A DNA stretch of 60,000 bases from Lineus longissimus (Eukaryota > Nemertea > Pilidiophora > Heteronemertea > Lineidae). The position numbers and the translations under genes were made by a program. How positions within the stretch are numbered: position 1 is the stretch's first letter; the number at the start of each line of letters is the position of its first letter. Below are positions 12,601 to 22,122 of the stretch, piece after piece. Location of the stretch: contig NC_088310.1 of assembly GCF_910592395.1 (NCBI RefSeq), positions 13,401,501-13,461,500 of the forward strand. The letters run 5' to 3'. A model generated the notes under the pieces. That model was not told the origin of the DNA. It worked only from the letters and a program-made list of their open reading frames with translations, and did not search any database.

Positions 12601-13582
12601 CCATGCCATGACACATCTACATGATTGGCATTCACATCTACATGATTGGCATGGCGGGGTGGAGGGGAATTAGTGTCACCGACATGCCAGTAGGCCTAGA
12701 TGTGATGTGATGTCATGGACCAGGGGCGCTCTAGCAGGGGGGGGGCAGGGGCACCAAAATATGTGTTTTTTACCGTGATTTTGGCCGAAAACTTCGAAAA
12801 GTGTCATTTTGCCCCCCCCGACCAAAAAGCTAGCTACACCCCTTATATAAATGATACGGCTAGGCAAAAAAATGTCAATTTATAGCTTTGGCTCAAGAGT
12901 AATGTATAACAATGAATGACGTCAAGTATAGGCCTATAGAGGTTCTTCACGTGACGTCATGACGTGACGTTTTGACGGCCAAAATGGCCGCCTGCCAATG
13001 CATTTTCCTTTACGTCGTGACGCGTTGACGGCCAAAATGGCCATGCAAAACCATTGTCGACGTCATCATGTGACGTCAGTGAAGAACCTCTATACATTAC
13101 ATAACTCTATGAATTGTAGTATCACTCAGTGCATCATCATGCTCACAGCTCAGCATGCTCAGTGACAGTTTTGTTGTCAGTTACATGTGGTCAAATGTCA
13201 TTAGCAGTGTCAATGCATTGCGGATTGGATCAGTTGGCATATGCAGCCTATGTCATGGTGTCCCGGCATGATGTCCGGGCATGATGTATAATGGTGTAGC
13301 CTATACATGTAGGCCTAGCCTTTAGCATAGCCTATGCATGCTCACCTGCATGACCTGAATCGCTGGCGCTGCTGCTGCTGCTGTTGTCGTTGACCCCGCT
13401 GGTAGTGGTAGCTGGCGCCCTATCCCTGCCATGTACTGATGATCGAGCAGCTGCCGGACGATGCCACGTACGCCTTCGGGAGCATCGGTCGTATTACGAC
13501 GGAGATCTCTTAACATATCCTCCATTTGAGAGTCCTGGAAGAGTCGATCAAGCTCAGCCTGCTGCATGTGCTGCCTCGCCAT
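6474..13582 (-). CDS. G2E3-like HECT-domain gene, eight exons
   Basis: Exons 13346-13582, 12055-12199, 11245-11440, 10807-10981, 10146-10393, 9150-9720, 6894-7072 and 6474-6600 each have AG acceptors and GT donors, and join without a frame break into 626 codons. The product resembles invertebrate and fish G2/M-phase-specific E3 ubiquitin ligase-like proteins. It has a helical N-terminus, a Thr/Ala linker, a middle part starting MKKTVFLLSKGM, an acidic Pro/Thr-rich region, and from about residue 420 a HECT N-lobe (VDDGGPRMEF, then AGRAMATILVHGGPS). HECT ligases form a ubiquitin thioester on a C-lobe cysteine. I could not find that C-lobe in the remaining minus-strand sequence, so the gene is either catalytically dead, incomplete in the assembly, or continues into the homeodomain exons at 2041, which are in a compatible phase. 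The ATG at 13582 is the first in frame. Introns carry HINE-like elements and a MITE. Confidence 0.82.
6737..6783. repeat. 22-bp direct duplication
   Basis: The string GTTTCCATTTCGTAGTTTAC occurs twice in tandem inside an intron of the HECT gene. Confidence 0.6.
6894..7072 (-). CDS. HECT gene exon 7
   Basis: 179 bp, acceptor tttgtatttcag, donor TACAG/GTAAGT, phase 0 in, phase 2 out. It encodes helical N-lobe sequence (TSLLLAAGVSP, then LRAVVRRLIKFYSLGLYR). The upstream intron contains a complete HINE-like element at 7402-9063. Confidence 0.83.
7402..9063. mobile_element. HINE-like element, family A1 (copy 2)
   Basis: Same terminal design as the copy at 4008: hairpin plus GCTCACCGTA at the start, ACG microsatellite (8990-9025) and TACGGTGAGCC at the end, with about 300-bp internal units. 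It carries an inserted tRNA-like SINE fragment near 7790-8025 and lies in the intron between HECT exons 6 and 7. Confidence 0.7.
7790..8025 (-). repeat. tRNA-derived SINE fragment
   Basis: On the minus strand, GTCGTGAGTTCAAACCCCGG is a good tRNA B-box/T-arm, followed by an A/T-rich tail. No complete tRNA fold is seen, and the D-arm is degraded. Confidence 0.4.
9150..9720 (-). CDS. HECT gene exon 6, HECT N-lobe
   Basis: 571 bp, the longest exon, acceptor acatgcag, donor ACCAAG/GTATGA, phase 2 in, phase 0 out. The 190 complete codons stay open through a seven-T tract near 9479. The HECT start is VDDGGPRMEFLFRLLQDM, followed by AGRAMATILVHGGPS and LSPAVYEYLVTG, the usual order of G2E3-like N-lobes. 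Confidence 0.87.
10146..10393 (-). CDS. HECT gene exon 5, acidic linker
   Basis: 248 bp, acceptor cttgtttcag, donor GTTCC/GTAAGT, phase 0 in, phase 2 out. It encodes a Pro/Thr/Ile-rich then acidic segment (VEDGCIETAEDVQLLEDG) that looks disordered. Acidic stretches with a short hydrophobic core such as IPVNIPVP can bind ubiquitin or SUMO, but that is only a suggestion. Confidence 0.78.
10807..10981 (-). CDS. HECT gene exon 4
   Basis: 175 bp, acceptor tttatttgtag, donor GAAGAG/GTAATA, phase 2 in, phase 0 out. It continues the conserved pre-HECT region (IPPGTIYDGETLFHLAGKG). Confidence 0.8.
11245..11440 (-). CDS. HECT gene exon 3
   Basis: 196 bp between a gatctttttcag acceptor and a CCAAG/GTTAGT donor, phase 1 in, phase 2 out. 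It encodes MKKTVFLLSKGMTTIP and following residues, the conserved region that precedes the HECT domain in G2E3-like proteins; it may be a ubiquitin-like or PB1-like fold, which is inference. Confidence 0.8.
12055..12199 (-). CDS. HECT gene exon 2
   Basis: 145 bp between a tatattccag acceptor and an AAAG/GTACAT donor, phase 0 in, phase 1 out. It encodes a low-complexity Ser/Thr/Ala/Lys linker with no recognisable domain. Confidence 0.72.
12712..12850. mobile_element. Possible short hAT-type MITE
   Basis: CAGGGGCGCTCTAGC at the left and GCTAGCTACACCCCTT at the right form an imperfect inverted pair around an AT-rich core with G and C tracts. Weak evidence. Confidence 0.25.
12939..13090. mobile_element. 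152-bp MITE with CRE-containing inverted ends (copy 1)
   Basis: Ends GAGGTTCTTCAC and GTGAAGAACCTC are inverted repeats flanked by TATA on both sides (TA or TATA duplication). Next to each end are TGACGTCA-type sites, and the interior has two copies of TTGACGGCCAAAATGGCC. It lies in intron 1 of the HECT gene. A second copy is at 20251. Confidence 0.7.
13346..13582 (-). CDS. HECT gene exon 1 (start codon)
   Basis: 79 codons from ATG at 13582 to a CAG/GTGAGC donor, ending in phase 0. The peptide is Gln/Arg/Asp-rich and predicted helical (LDRLFQDSQMEDMLRDLRR), then turns to Pro/Thr/Ala. A run of GCN codons near the 3' end encodes an alanine tract. An in-frame TTG two codons upstream is unlikely to be the start. 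Confidence 0.75.
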
Positions 13583-13664
13583 CCTCAAAATGTCAAAGCT
13601 GACAGCTCGCGCGCCGACGTCTGACGTCAGGGATTTATGCGTGATTCTTGATCCTGGTCACGTG
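13583..13664 (-). promoter_or_regulatory. Proximal 5' region of the HECT gene with a CRE-like site
   Basis: About 40 bp upstream of the start codon a perfect TGACGTCA octamer (around 13621-13629), the CREB/ATF consensus, lies in a short GC-rich stretch. No TATA box is evident. Promoter role is inferred from position. Confidence 0.35.
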
Positions 13665-14050
13665 AGTCTTGGGGAGTTTTTATATCTTGAGGGAATTTTT
13701 TGTCTTGTTGAGGCGAATTCTTTTTCTTGAGGGAGTTTTTATATCTTGAGAGAGTTTTTATATCTTGAGGGAATTTTTTGCCTTGAGGGACCTTTTTAAT
13801 GTTGAGGCGAATTCTTTTTTTTATGAGGGAGTTTTTATATCTTGAGGGAAATTTTATATCTTGAGGGAATTTTTTAATGTTGAGGCGAATTCTTTTTCTT
13901 GAGGGAGTTTTTTATATCTTGAGGGAATTTTTTGCCTTGAGGGACTTTTTTAATGTTGAGGCGAATTATTTTTCTTTGAGGGAGGTTTTTTTTATCTTGA
14001 GGTGTTTCCTCTTTCTTGCGTCTTTTGTTTTGTTTTGAGGGTGTTTCTTT
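13665..14050. repeat. Minisatellite, TTGAGGGA-based
   Basis: Tandem blocks of TTGAGGGAATTTTTTG, GAGGGAGTTTTTATATC and TTGAGGCGAATTC recur in a higher-order order of about 130 bp. Located just upstream of the HECT gene start. Confidence 0.75.
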
Positions 14051-14279
14051 AAAGTTTTGGTTGAAGTTCATGATTGTTGGTAGAGAATTTAGAATATCTT
14101 GAGATATTTTCTTGTGTTGAGTTTATTCCGCTTTGGCATTCCATGCGAGCTACTTGAAGTGTTCCTTTCCCGCTAATATTATCAGTGCAGTGCCCTAGTA
14201 AGCTAATGTCATATCGATGGAGACTGTTCACTCTTACTTGAAATACTTTTTGTTATTTGTAATCTTACTTGTAACTTTG

Positions 14280-14760
14280 TGGGCATAACAATGGCCTCTG
14301 GGTAGTTTTTCTTCATTAATCTGTCTTTGTGGAGGACTGATGTTTTAGTTATTGGAGATATTTAAGTGGTGGCAATATCAGATAACCCTCGTTTCAGTCG
14401 TTATACATGATAATTATGACATTGCTTGTAATTTCGTTGGCATAACAATGCCCACTGGGTAGTTTTTCTTCATTAATCTGTCTTTGTGCAGGACTGATGG
14501 TTTAGTTTATTGGACATTATGTAAGTGGTGACAATATCAGATAACCCTTGTTTGTTGGCATAACAATGCCCACTGGGTAGTTTTTCTTCATTAATCTGTC
14601 TTTGTGGAGGACTGATGTTTTAGTTATTGGAGATATGTAAGTGCTGACAACATAAGATAACGCTTGTTTGAATTGTTATAAAGACATGATAATTATGACA
14701 TTACTTGTAATTTCGTTCGCATAACAATGGCCAGTATGTCTACATTTATATCACATAAGT
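14280..14760. repeat. Tandem array, about 157-bp unit
   Basis: GCATAACAATG followed by GGGTAGTTTTTCTTCATTAA starts at about 14283, 14440 and 14558, with a diverged fourth start at 14719. One unit is shortened to about 118 bp. Confidence 0.7.
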
Positions 14761-15906
14761 TTTTGAAACTGATTTGTGTTTGAGGACATGGTAGAGACAA
14801 AATAAAGCTTAAAAATGGAGATGAATTGTTTATTTCCTTTTTCTTTGCTTCTTTGTTTAGCTATTGTGAAAGGATGAAGAGGACACTTTTTAGTCGGACT
14901 TTCTTGGAAATTGTACGTGGAGTGGGCAAATATTGGAAGAAATTTCGTTTGTTTTTACAAAGTTCTTTATTTTCCCCATGTCATCCCATTGGCTTTCAAA
15001 ATAGACATTTCAAATGCTGTTGAAGAAGTGCATGATCTCCAGGCACATGCAATACTATCCAGAACGTGCATTTAAATTTACTACCGGTGGTCTAGAAGAA
15101 CTAGACTAGAAACAGAATCTACAGAAATGCAACTGCGTATATGCAGGAATTGGGAAAAGCGGTGTGGAGTGAGTGTCAATAATGTAGGCACAGCACAGTA
15201 TGGGAAATCTGATATTTGCAGACTGATGTATTTTCGTAGCATTTTATGGGAAAACGCAGTGAAGTAAAAGCTTTCCTTTGCAAATCAATTGGATTGTGGG
15301 ATTTTGGGGGCAGTTTTTAACTTTTGGGGCCCAATCAGGCCTGAACAGTGTAGTGTAGTTCATCAGCCTTAGTATAGATGGCTCTGCTGCTGTTGTGGAC
15401 TTGTAGGAGGGTTGTTCACCAGGTTTTTTTCTGTGGTCTGTGAAGTGTGGAGGATCTTTTCTTGACGAAAAACCGGCACTGAAAGGGTGATAATGGTTGG
15501 TTGCCCAAAAAAGGGGGGCTACATCCCTTTTGCCCCCTAAATCTGCACCAGTGCCCAATGAGGCTCAATATGACATACAGATATAGAGGGTCTGTCACAT
15601 GAGACTAAAACCTGTGGTCCCTTCTTTTTAAGTGTCTATGCCAGGGCAAGTAAAAGACCCCACATAGATGACAGTAGCATATAGACTCCAAACCTCGGGC
15701 CAAAACACAAGTAAACAAAAAGGCCTTTGGCCTTAATTGATGATTGTTAAGTACCATATCATAACAGAAACTGGAAACAATTAACTGGGAAACCAGGACG
15801 GAATGAGTGCTTAACATTTCGGGACCACATAAAGACTTGAAAGGGTGATGCTTGGTGAAATACTGTGTGGCCCTTGGCCGTAAGACAATCTTCCAGTCTC
15901 CATGTA
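14761..15906. other. Intergenic, no gene recognised
   Basis: AT-rich sequence. The segment 15240-15560 has GGGGGC and GCAGATTTAGGGGGC-like motifs reminiscent of a decayed DNA-transposon end, but no matching partner was found. Confidence 0.3.
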
Positions 15907-17489
15907 CAGTAGAACCTCGATTGTGGACCACCTCGGTGAGTGGACCACCTCACCTAAGTGGATCGCTTTAGACCAGTCCCGAATATTTTATCATTGATTT
16001 CCATTAACTGGCCGTCGGTAAGTGGACCACCTCGGTATCCGGACCGGACCACCTCAAATTGCCAGTCCCAAAGTCCAAAATGGGCATCCTAAGTGGACCA
16101 GTGGGACCAAGATCTCAGATTAAGTGGGACAGGCAACAAACTTCAAGGGCATGTGTCATCTCTAATTAGCGATAATTAGTAATAATTGGCACCTTAGGCA
16201 ACAATGCAGCAGAGACAATACCAATAATTTGCATTCATTCAATTAGAACAGTTTGGTTACAGATGATGAGTTGTTGTTGAGAAACACGATGCACATATCA
16301 AAAGGTTTCGCCCCTGTTGTTTCATTCACATTTCGCGCCAAAATGACGTAAGCCACCGAGCTATTTTTAGACGCGTGGACTGGGCGAAACGAGTGTGTCG
16401 CCACATCGAAGGCCGAAAAAACATGTTTGAATCAAATATCGACGATGCCAAAAAAATCGAGTCAATGACATAAACACTGTTGTTTGAAAAAATCGAAACA
16501 TTGAACGAAATCAACACCTTTTCAGTGCACGGCAGTTAGACAACAATGTGCCTTAACAATTTATTTGATCACATGACTCCTGTGGAATCTCCGATCTGAT
16601 TGGTTGATCTGCAAATATGACGCCTTCGTGGTAATTTGCATGATTTATGAAGTAATTTCCCTTGACCAACTTTGAACGCGTCGATTATGATAATAAAAGG
16701 GAGGGACCCAAATCGGAAGTGAATAATAATTAGGTCATGTGCCAGGAATGGTTACTGCGTAATTAGTTTTTGGGTACTTCGTCAACTGGCGGAGAAATTT
16801 GCTGATGCGCCAAATCCCGTGCGAGTTTCTTCGATATTTCGCCGGAAAATCAGTTTAAAACAGGTAAGATCGGTTCATATGCCAAGAATTCGTACATGGT
16901 TACGAAGAACCCATATCGAGATACTCTTATGAACCAAGAATAGAAACTAGCAAGGCTTTATAAACGTAAACAGAATGATGAAAAGGGAAAATTATATGGT
17001 AATTTCTCATCTTGGTGGTGTATGCTACAATGTGGAACCAACTACACGGCTCGTCGATGGTGTAGCAGGAGATTTGCTTGACCAACTTTGAAAATCGCAA
17101 GCCCGGGTCTCCTGGTCGTATTCCTTATTATATACCAAGCCGCTTTGGTTACTCAACCCGCCGTTGGCGCGGTGGTCGGCAGGCTATTCATAGTAACAAG
17201 ACCGAGGGATTTCTCCACAAGTAAAAATTACCTAGCTAACGGCCGTGAGTGCTTTCCGACCCAATTTCCATGATCACATTTGCTTCCTCGGCAGTGAAGT
17301 ACGCCATGATGCTTTTTAAGTGACGTCACGCATCTTGCCTCCAGGAATATTGGGAATATGCATGTACAGCAACAGCAGCGCTTTCAGCGGCCACGCATCC
17401 TGGAAACCAGGCCTTTTCTGTCAATTCTCGAAACCGCTATTATGACACACGAATCCCTTATCCAATCACAAACGGGTATGCCTTCCCGG

Positions 17490-18415
17490 GAAGCGAAATT
17501 TTTTTCTGCAGGATACTTCTGCCACAGTGTACATCTGACAGCCAATCACAATTGGCGCGATCTTTGACGTCACACTGTTTATTTATGCATGATAATGCAA
17601 ATACAATGGACGATACCGAGTCGCATGCCGAGTGCCACTTCAACTGTGAATGTGACAATAGTTCATTGTCTGACCCCAATTATGCTCAACTCGAGGTTTG
17701 TGTCGTAGTGTTTAGGAATGAATTGCACAGATTCATTGTAAAATTGATGATATTATGCGTACGAAAGAGGCATCAGCTGATCTGATCGCTACATTGCAGT
17801 GCATGCATTGATTTGTGAAATTTTAAGGGGCAGTGACACTGACAGTGTTGCCAATGTTGATAATTATTAAAGGGACAGTGTATCCGATGTCTCGCGATTT
17901 GTGAAATTTTAAGGGGCAGTGACACTGATAGTGTTGCCAATGTTGATAATTATTAAAGGGACAGTGTATCCGATGTCTGCTGTTGATTTTGGTAGTTTGA
18001 ACATTGTTGAAGGGCCATTGTATAAAACACATTTTGACAAGCAAACAAAATAAATTGAATGGTGGCGTCACGTATGCATATACAGCAGAACTAGTTACAC
18101 GGTTGACAGATAAACATTCAACCTCGGCTATTTTGCCGAGCACAGTGCGCCTTTAACAGACAAGTCCAATAAATACAGTCCACTCGACAATGAAAATACA
18201 TGTTAAGATACTGCAAATAAATATATTTTAGCTAATATACTCCTCTAACCATTTGCTAACTTGTTCTTTCCAAGATTATCAGAACACGTGGCATTGTTGA
18301 CATTATTGCGCCATGTGGCAAGATGATGTCAACAAAGACACGTGCTTGCCTTGAATTCTGATTGGCGCTCAGATGTACACTATGCCAGAAGTATCCTGCA
18401 GAAAAAAATTTCGCT
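17490..18415. repeat. Inverted repeat inside the pogo-like element
   Basis: CGAAATTTTTTTCTGCAGGA with the following GTACATCTGA and CAATCA on the left is mirrored by TCCTGCAGAAAAAAATTTCG on the right. The arms are about 65 bp. Probably a nested MITE. Confidence 0.6.
17810..17985. repeat. Tandem duplication of about 82 bp
   Basis: GTGAAATTTTAAGGGGCAGTG through AAAGGGACAGTGTATCCGATG occurs twice in a row, with one base difference over most of its length. Confidence 0.8.
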
Positions 18416-18949
18416 CCCGGGAAATCAATTTCATGAATATTAATTATCCGATGCTAATCGCGGACGGCCCATAAAAGGAAACGCCTGAGGCCGGGAAAAC
18501 CCCCTGGATTCCATGGTTTTGGGCCAAATTCATGCAACTTTGGGAGCAAAATGACACGTTAATTTCGTATCAGTTGTACGTGCAATCTTTATGATTGTAA
18601 AGTATATGTCTTCGAATCAATAAAACAGTTTCTGATGGGAAACTTTATCGGTTTTAATAATGCCTTGTGCATGGCCCCCGCTCCATGAATAGAAATGCAT
18701 CGCGCAATGTTGCGCTACACTAGATGGGGCCACCGTTGGCTCCATAAATGAAACAAACTTTTTGATATGTTTAATATACATGTATAATTGGCATATTATG
18801 TACTTGTAGGGCCACATAAATAGCAGGCCTACTTGTATTTTAGTCTGGTCTGCCATCTTGGATTCAGTAAGTGGACCACCTCGTCTACACTTGGTCCAGT
18901 CCCTTGGGTGGTCCACTTACCGAGGTTCTACTGTATATCACAAGAAATC

Positions 18950-19143
18950 AGCCAATACCTTACTTTTTAAAAGCTATTATAATGTTTCATGTTTACAAGC
19001 ATTTATTATCCAGAGCTTTTTAAAGTAATATTTGTGTGAAATTCCTTTTCAATATTTGTGTACAATGTATGTTTTATCTTTGTAAAGTGCCCTAGAGCAG
19101 ATATTCGGATTAGGTCACAATAAATTCTGTATAATAATAATAA
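18950..19143 (+). mobile_element. LINE 3' end fragment
   Basis: TTGTAAAGTGCCCTAGAGCA followed by CAATAAATTCTGTATAATAA and a TAA-repeat tail matches the style of L2/CR1-type LINE 3' ends. No ORF is left. Confidence 0.45.
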
Positions 19144-21714
19144 GAAGAAGAATCATACTAGTGTGGGGTGCTCTTTGCAATGTCACTGGCAATAGCCTAG
19201 CTAGATTGACAAGAGAACTGACAGAGAACAGCTGTGCAGTACACATTAGAAAATAACTGCATCAGTTCACTATTTCTTTCAGCTAACAGACGAGTAGCGG
19301 TACCGGCTGCTGCTCACGCCATCCTGCCTCGAAGATGCCTGTAAAAGTCCCTGCACTCAAGACTCCAAGTTCACCTTGGTGAAATAACTACTTGTGTTGT
19401 CCTCTTTCCTTCCTCTTCCTTCCTTCAACATCAATGTATTCTCTAACAATCAGTTTGGTACAGGGCTTGATGGAAAATCCATTGCATTGCTCATAAACTT
19501 TTATTAATATCTGTAAATCCATTGCATTGCTCATGGACTACTATTGTTTTCTGTAAAGGTACACTCTTCTTGCAGTGGTTATCCTGCCACTTTTCATATA
19601 CTGTGCTAACCACTGCGAAAGTGTGAGCCTTCAGCAGTGGCAAGCTGGCAACAACACTACTTTGGCACTTTTTTAACCTATTCTACTGTGGCCTGTAAAT
19701 AGGTCATGTCTTTCTTTTCGTAATTTAATTTTTGATGTTTTTACAAATGACCACAGCGTAATTACTCCTGGTAATTATTTTCGCCACAGCAATGCTGAAA
19801 TTAATTATATAAGAAGTGTATAGCACATACAGACCACCGTCACATTGTTGTGCTGGTTGTATGGCTACTGCAGTCAATCCAATTCAATTTCTGAGTCTGA
19901 AGAGAGGATGATACACACCACAGTTCCAAGAGGCAGGGTGCAGAGTGTAGTGTAAAGCAGGCTTATTCGATGAACTTCACAGGCTCCAGTAATATCGAAA
20001 ACAAAGTCTGTATTACCTGGCTGCCGTCTTTCCCGATGGTGATGAAGTTTGCACTGAGAAAGGCATTGCACATGTAACGTTTTTTCTCCAAAATAATGTC
20101 ACATTCCAAATCACTTTTCCATTAGATTATGAATGGAACAAATAACAGAATCTTTACCAAAACATGTCACAAAATGTCTGAGGAAACCATTTTGATAGTC
20201 AAGGGGGCCACATGTCCTTTCCTGATTTCCTTGGATAAAGGCAGTCTCCAAGGTTTTTCACGTGATGTCACGACGTGACTTTTTGACAACTAGACGGGCC
20301 ACCTGCCAATGCATTTTCCTTTACGTTCACAGCCAAAATGGCTGCGCAGAACCATTGTCGACGTCATTATGTGACATCAGTGAAGAACCTTGATAGGACA
20401 GAAAAATCAATAAAATCAAAAAATCATATGATATATTGTGTGGTAGCACCAGTAAAGCCTACCTTGAAAATTTGGTGAAAAACGGACGTTCACTAAGGGA
20501 CCTATATGGCACTTTTTTTCTACACAAAGCGCACCCGGCAGCTAAACCATGAACCACATTGGGTCGGATTTCGAAAGGAAACCATGTCTACTGACAGAGC
20601 ATACATGCACAAAAGATAAATCGAAAATATTCACTTGTTCTTTAAAAGTTATCGAGCGGACAAGCGAAATGTCCCATGATCAAATGATTGAGTGATCAAG
20701 TGACTCGCATACACTGTCACGTCAATCGAGTAATCAAGTGATCAAGTGACTCCCATACACTGTGAGTGACGTGAAGCCCACTGCTGCGCTGTGGGAAAAA
20801 CAGAAAACGGGTATATTTCCTCATGTTGTCCTTTCCCGTGTTTCTATCCCTTGAAAAGATTGGTTTTTTAAACTGCTTTATCAAATGTGCAGCCATGCAG
20901 TCAAAATTCTTCGCACACTGGCCCAACCACCCAGTCCTTCGTCTTTACACACTCCTTCTCAATTAAAAAGATGTAGATTATTCAGGCTAATCTACAAAAC
21001 GATGTATGATTACATTTCATGTGGCAAAAGTGACATTTTACATCAATAAAAAGAAAGAATGGATTCAATGGAAAACCCAGGGACACAAATTTCACATAGC
21101 TTTCTGTTAAAATCTTTCCACAATTGGTGGAACAGATATATTCCAAGCAAGTGCTACCTAAGGGATTTCACCACACATTTCTTGCAGAGGAAGCGTTCTT
21201 AGCTTATGAAATTTGTGTTTCGGCTCGTTTAGTTATTGGTTAATGTGCTGTTCCACCTGAGAGCCAACTACAACCTGCCATCTTCCGTATACTTACACAA
21301 CATTGATGACAGACTGAAGCTCCTCCAAAAGGAAGTCATCAGCCTGGGCAGGGGAAGACAATGCACAACCAACAAATGAACAAGTAACAAAAAACAGACA
21401 TTTGCAGGTTAGTGCAATCGTTAAAACAGCAGCAGAACAAAAGCTTGAAGCAGCAAAACATGCAAGGCATGCCTACCAAAAGAACAAATAAGCAATTCCA
21501 TGCAACAAGTCATCAGCATCAACACACCTTTTTAAAAAAAGTCCTTTGGTTTACAGATGACCCATTATGGAAATGCTTAGGAATAGGATAATTATGTTGT
21601 TTGCTTGTGTCTAGTACAAGAAACAACCATCATCTGAAATTCCTAGGGCTCTGTAGAGGTTAATTAATCCTGCATTTGCCTAGGCTTAGACTATGACATC
21701 CCACTTAGCAGCAT
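19144..21714. other. Intergenic, apart from the MITE at 20251
   Basis: No convincing exon. A short direct repeat ATCAAGTGACTC-CATACACTGT occurs around 20693 and 20741. Otherwise nothing recognised. Confidence 0.3.
20251..20391. mobile_element. CRE-containing MITE (copy 2)
   Basis: Shares CCTGCCAATGCATTTTCCTT, ACCATTGTCGACGTCAT and the GTGAAGAACC terminus with the copy at 12939. It is more diverged: the TGACGTCA sites are mostly mutated. Confidence 0.65.
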
Positions 21715-22121
21715 TTCAAAGCACCCTTAGGGGAGAGGCCACTATTAACATTTGGGCCCCTGCTGGCCAAACTGAGAATCAGAAAAAGACTGCAGTTTAG
21801 TCTAAGAGTATAGGGGTACATTCGTACCAAGTTAGGGATCTGTAGCTACAGCAGTGACAAAACGTGCCGTCATTGTAAAATGGCGGTGCCATAGGAAGAC
21901 TTTGACCTCTGTGACCTTGAGAAGTAGGTCAAATCAAAAACCCACATTTATGAAATGTATCCTTGCTAGGAGTACCTACCATAAAAATGTTATGAAAATC
22001 AGACCACTATTAAACGAGCAATCAAACATTTTAACTTTGTACATTAAATTTGGCCCCGGGTGGCCAAACTAAGAATTTTTCAAAATGCCCGCCTGGCACC
22101 CATATTGGCTATCACATTTGA
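21715..22121. mobile_element. Fragment of a HINE A-type repeat unit
   Basis: Contains one unit with TTTGACCTCTGTGACCTTGA, CCTTGCTAGGAGTACCTACC and two GGCCCC..GGCCAAACT landmarks, without recognisable termini. Directly abuts the B-family element that follows. Confidence 0.55.
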
Positions 22122-22122
22122 T

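Larger units (their letters stand above)
15907..18933. mobile_element. pogo/Tigger-like DNA element, about 3.0 kb, non-autonomous
   Basis: Left end CAGTAGAACCTCGATTGTGG and right end GGTTCTACTG form about 30-bp terminal inverted repeats flanked by TA on both sides. GTGGACCACCT is repeated several times inside both ends, as expected of transposase-binding sites. CAGTAGAACCTCG-type ends are typical of pogo/Tigger elements. No transposase ORF is visible. The interior includes another inverted pair (17490-17555 with 18345-18415). Confidence 0.65.

Noticed and set aside
16700-19400. Plus-strand donor near 16864 and acceptor at 19283 that could be a small gene
   Set aside because: The first lies inside the pogo-like element and the exon after the second has only about 20 open codons; no product can be supported.
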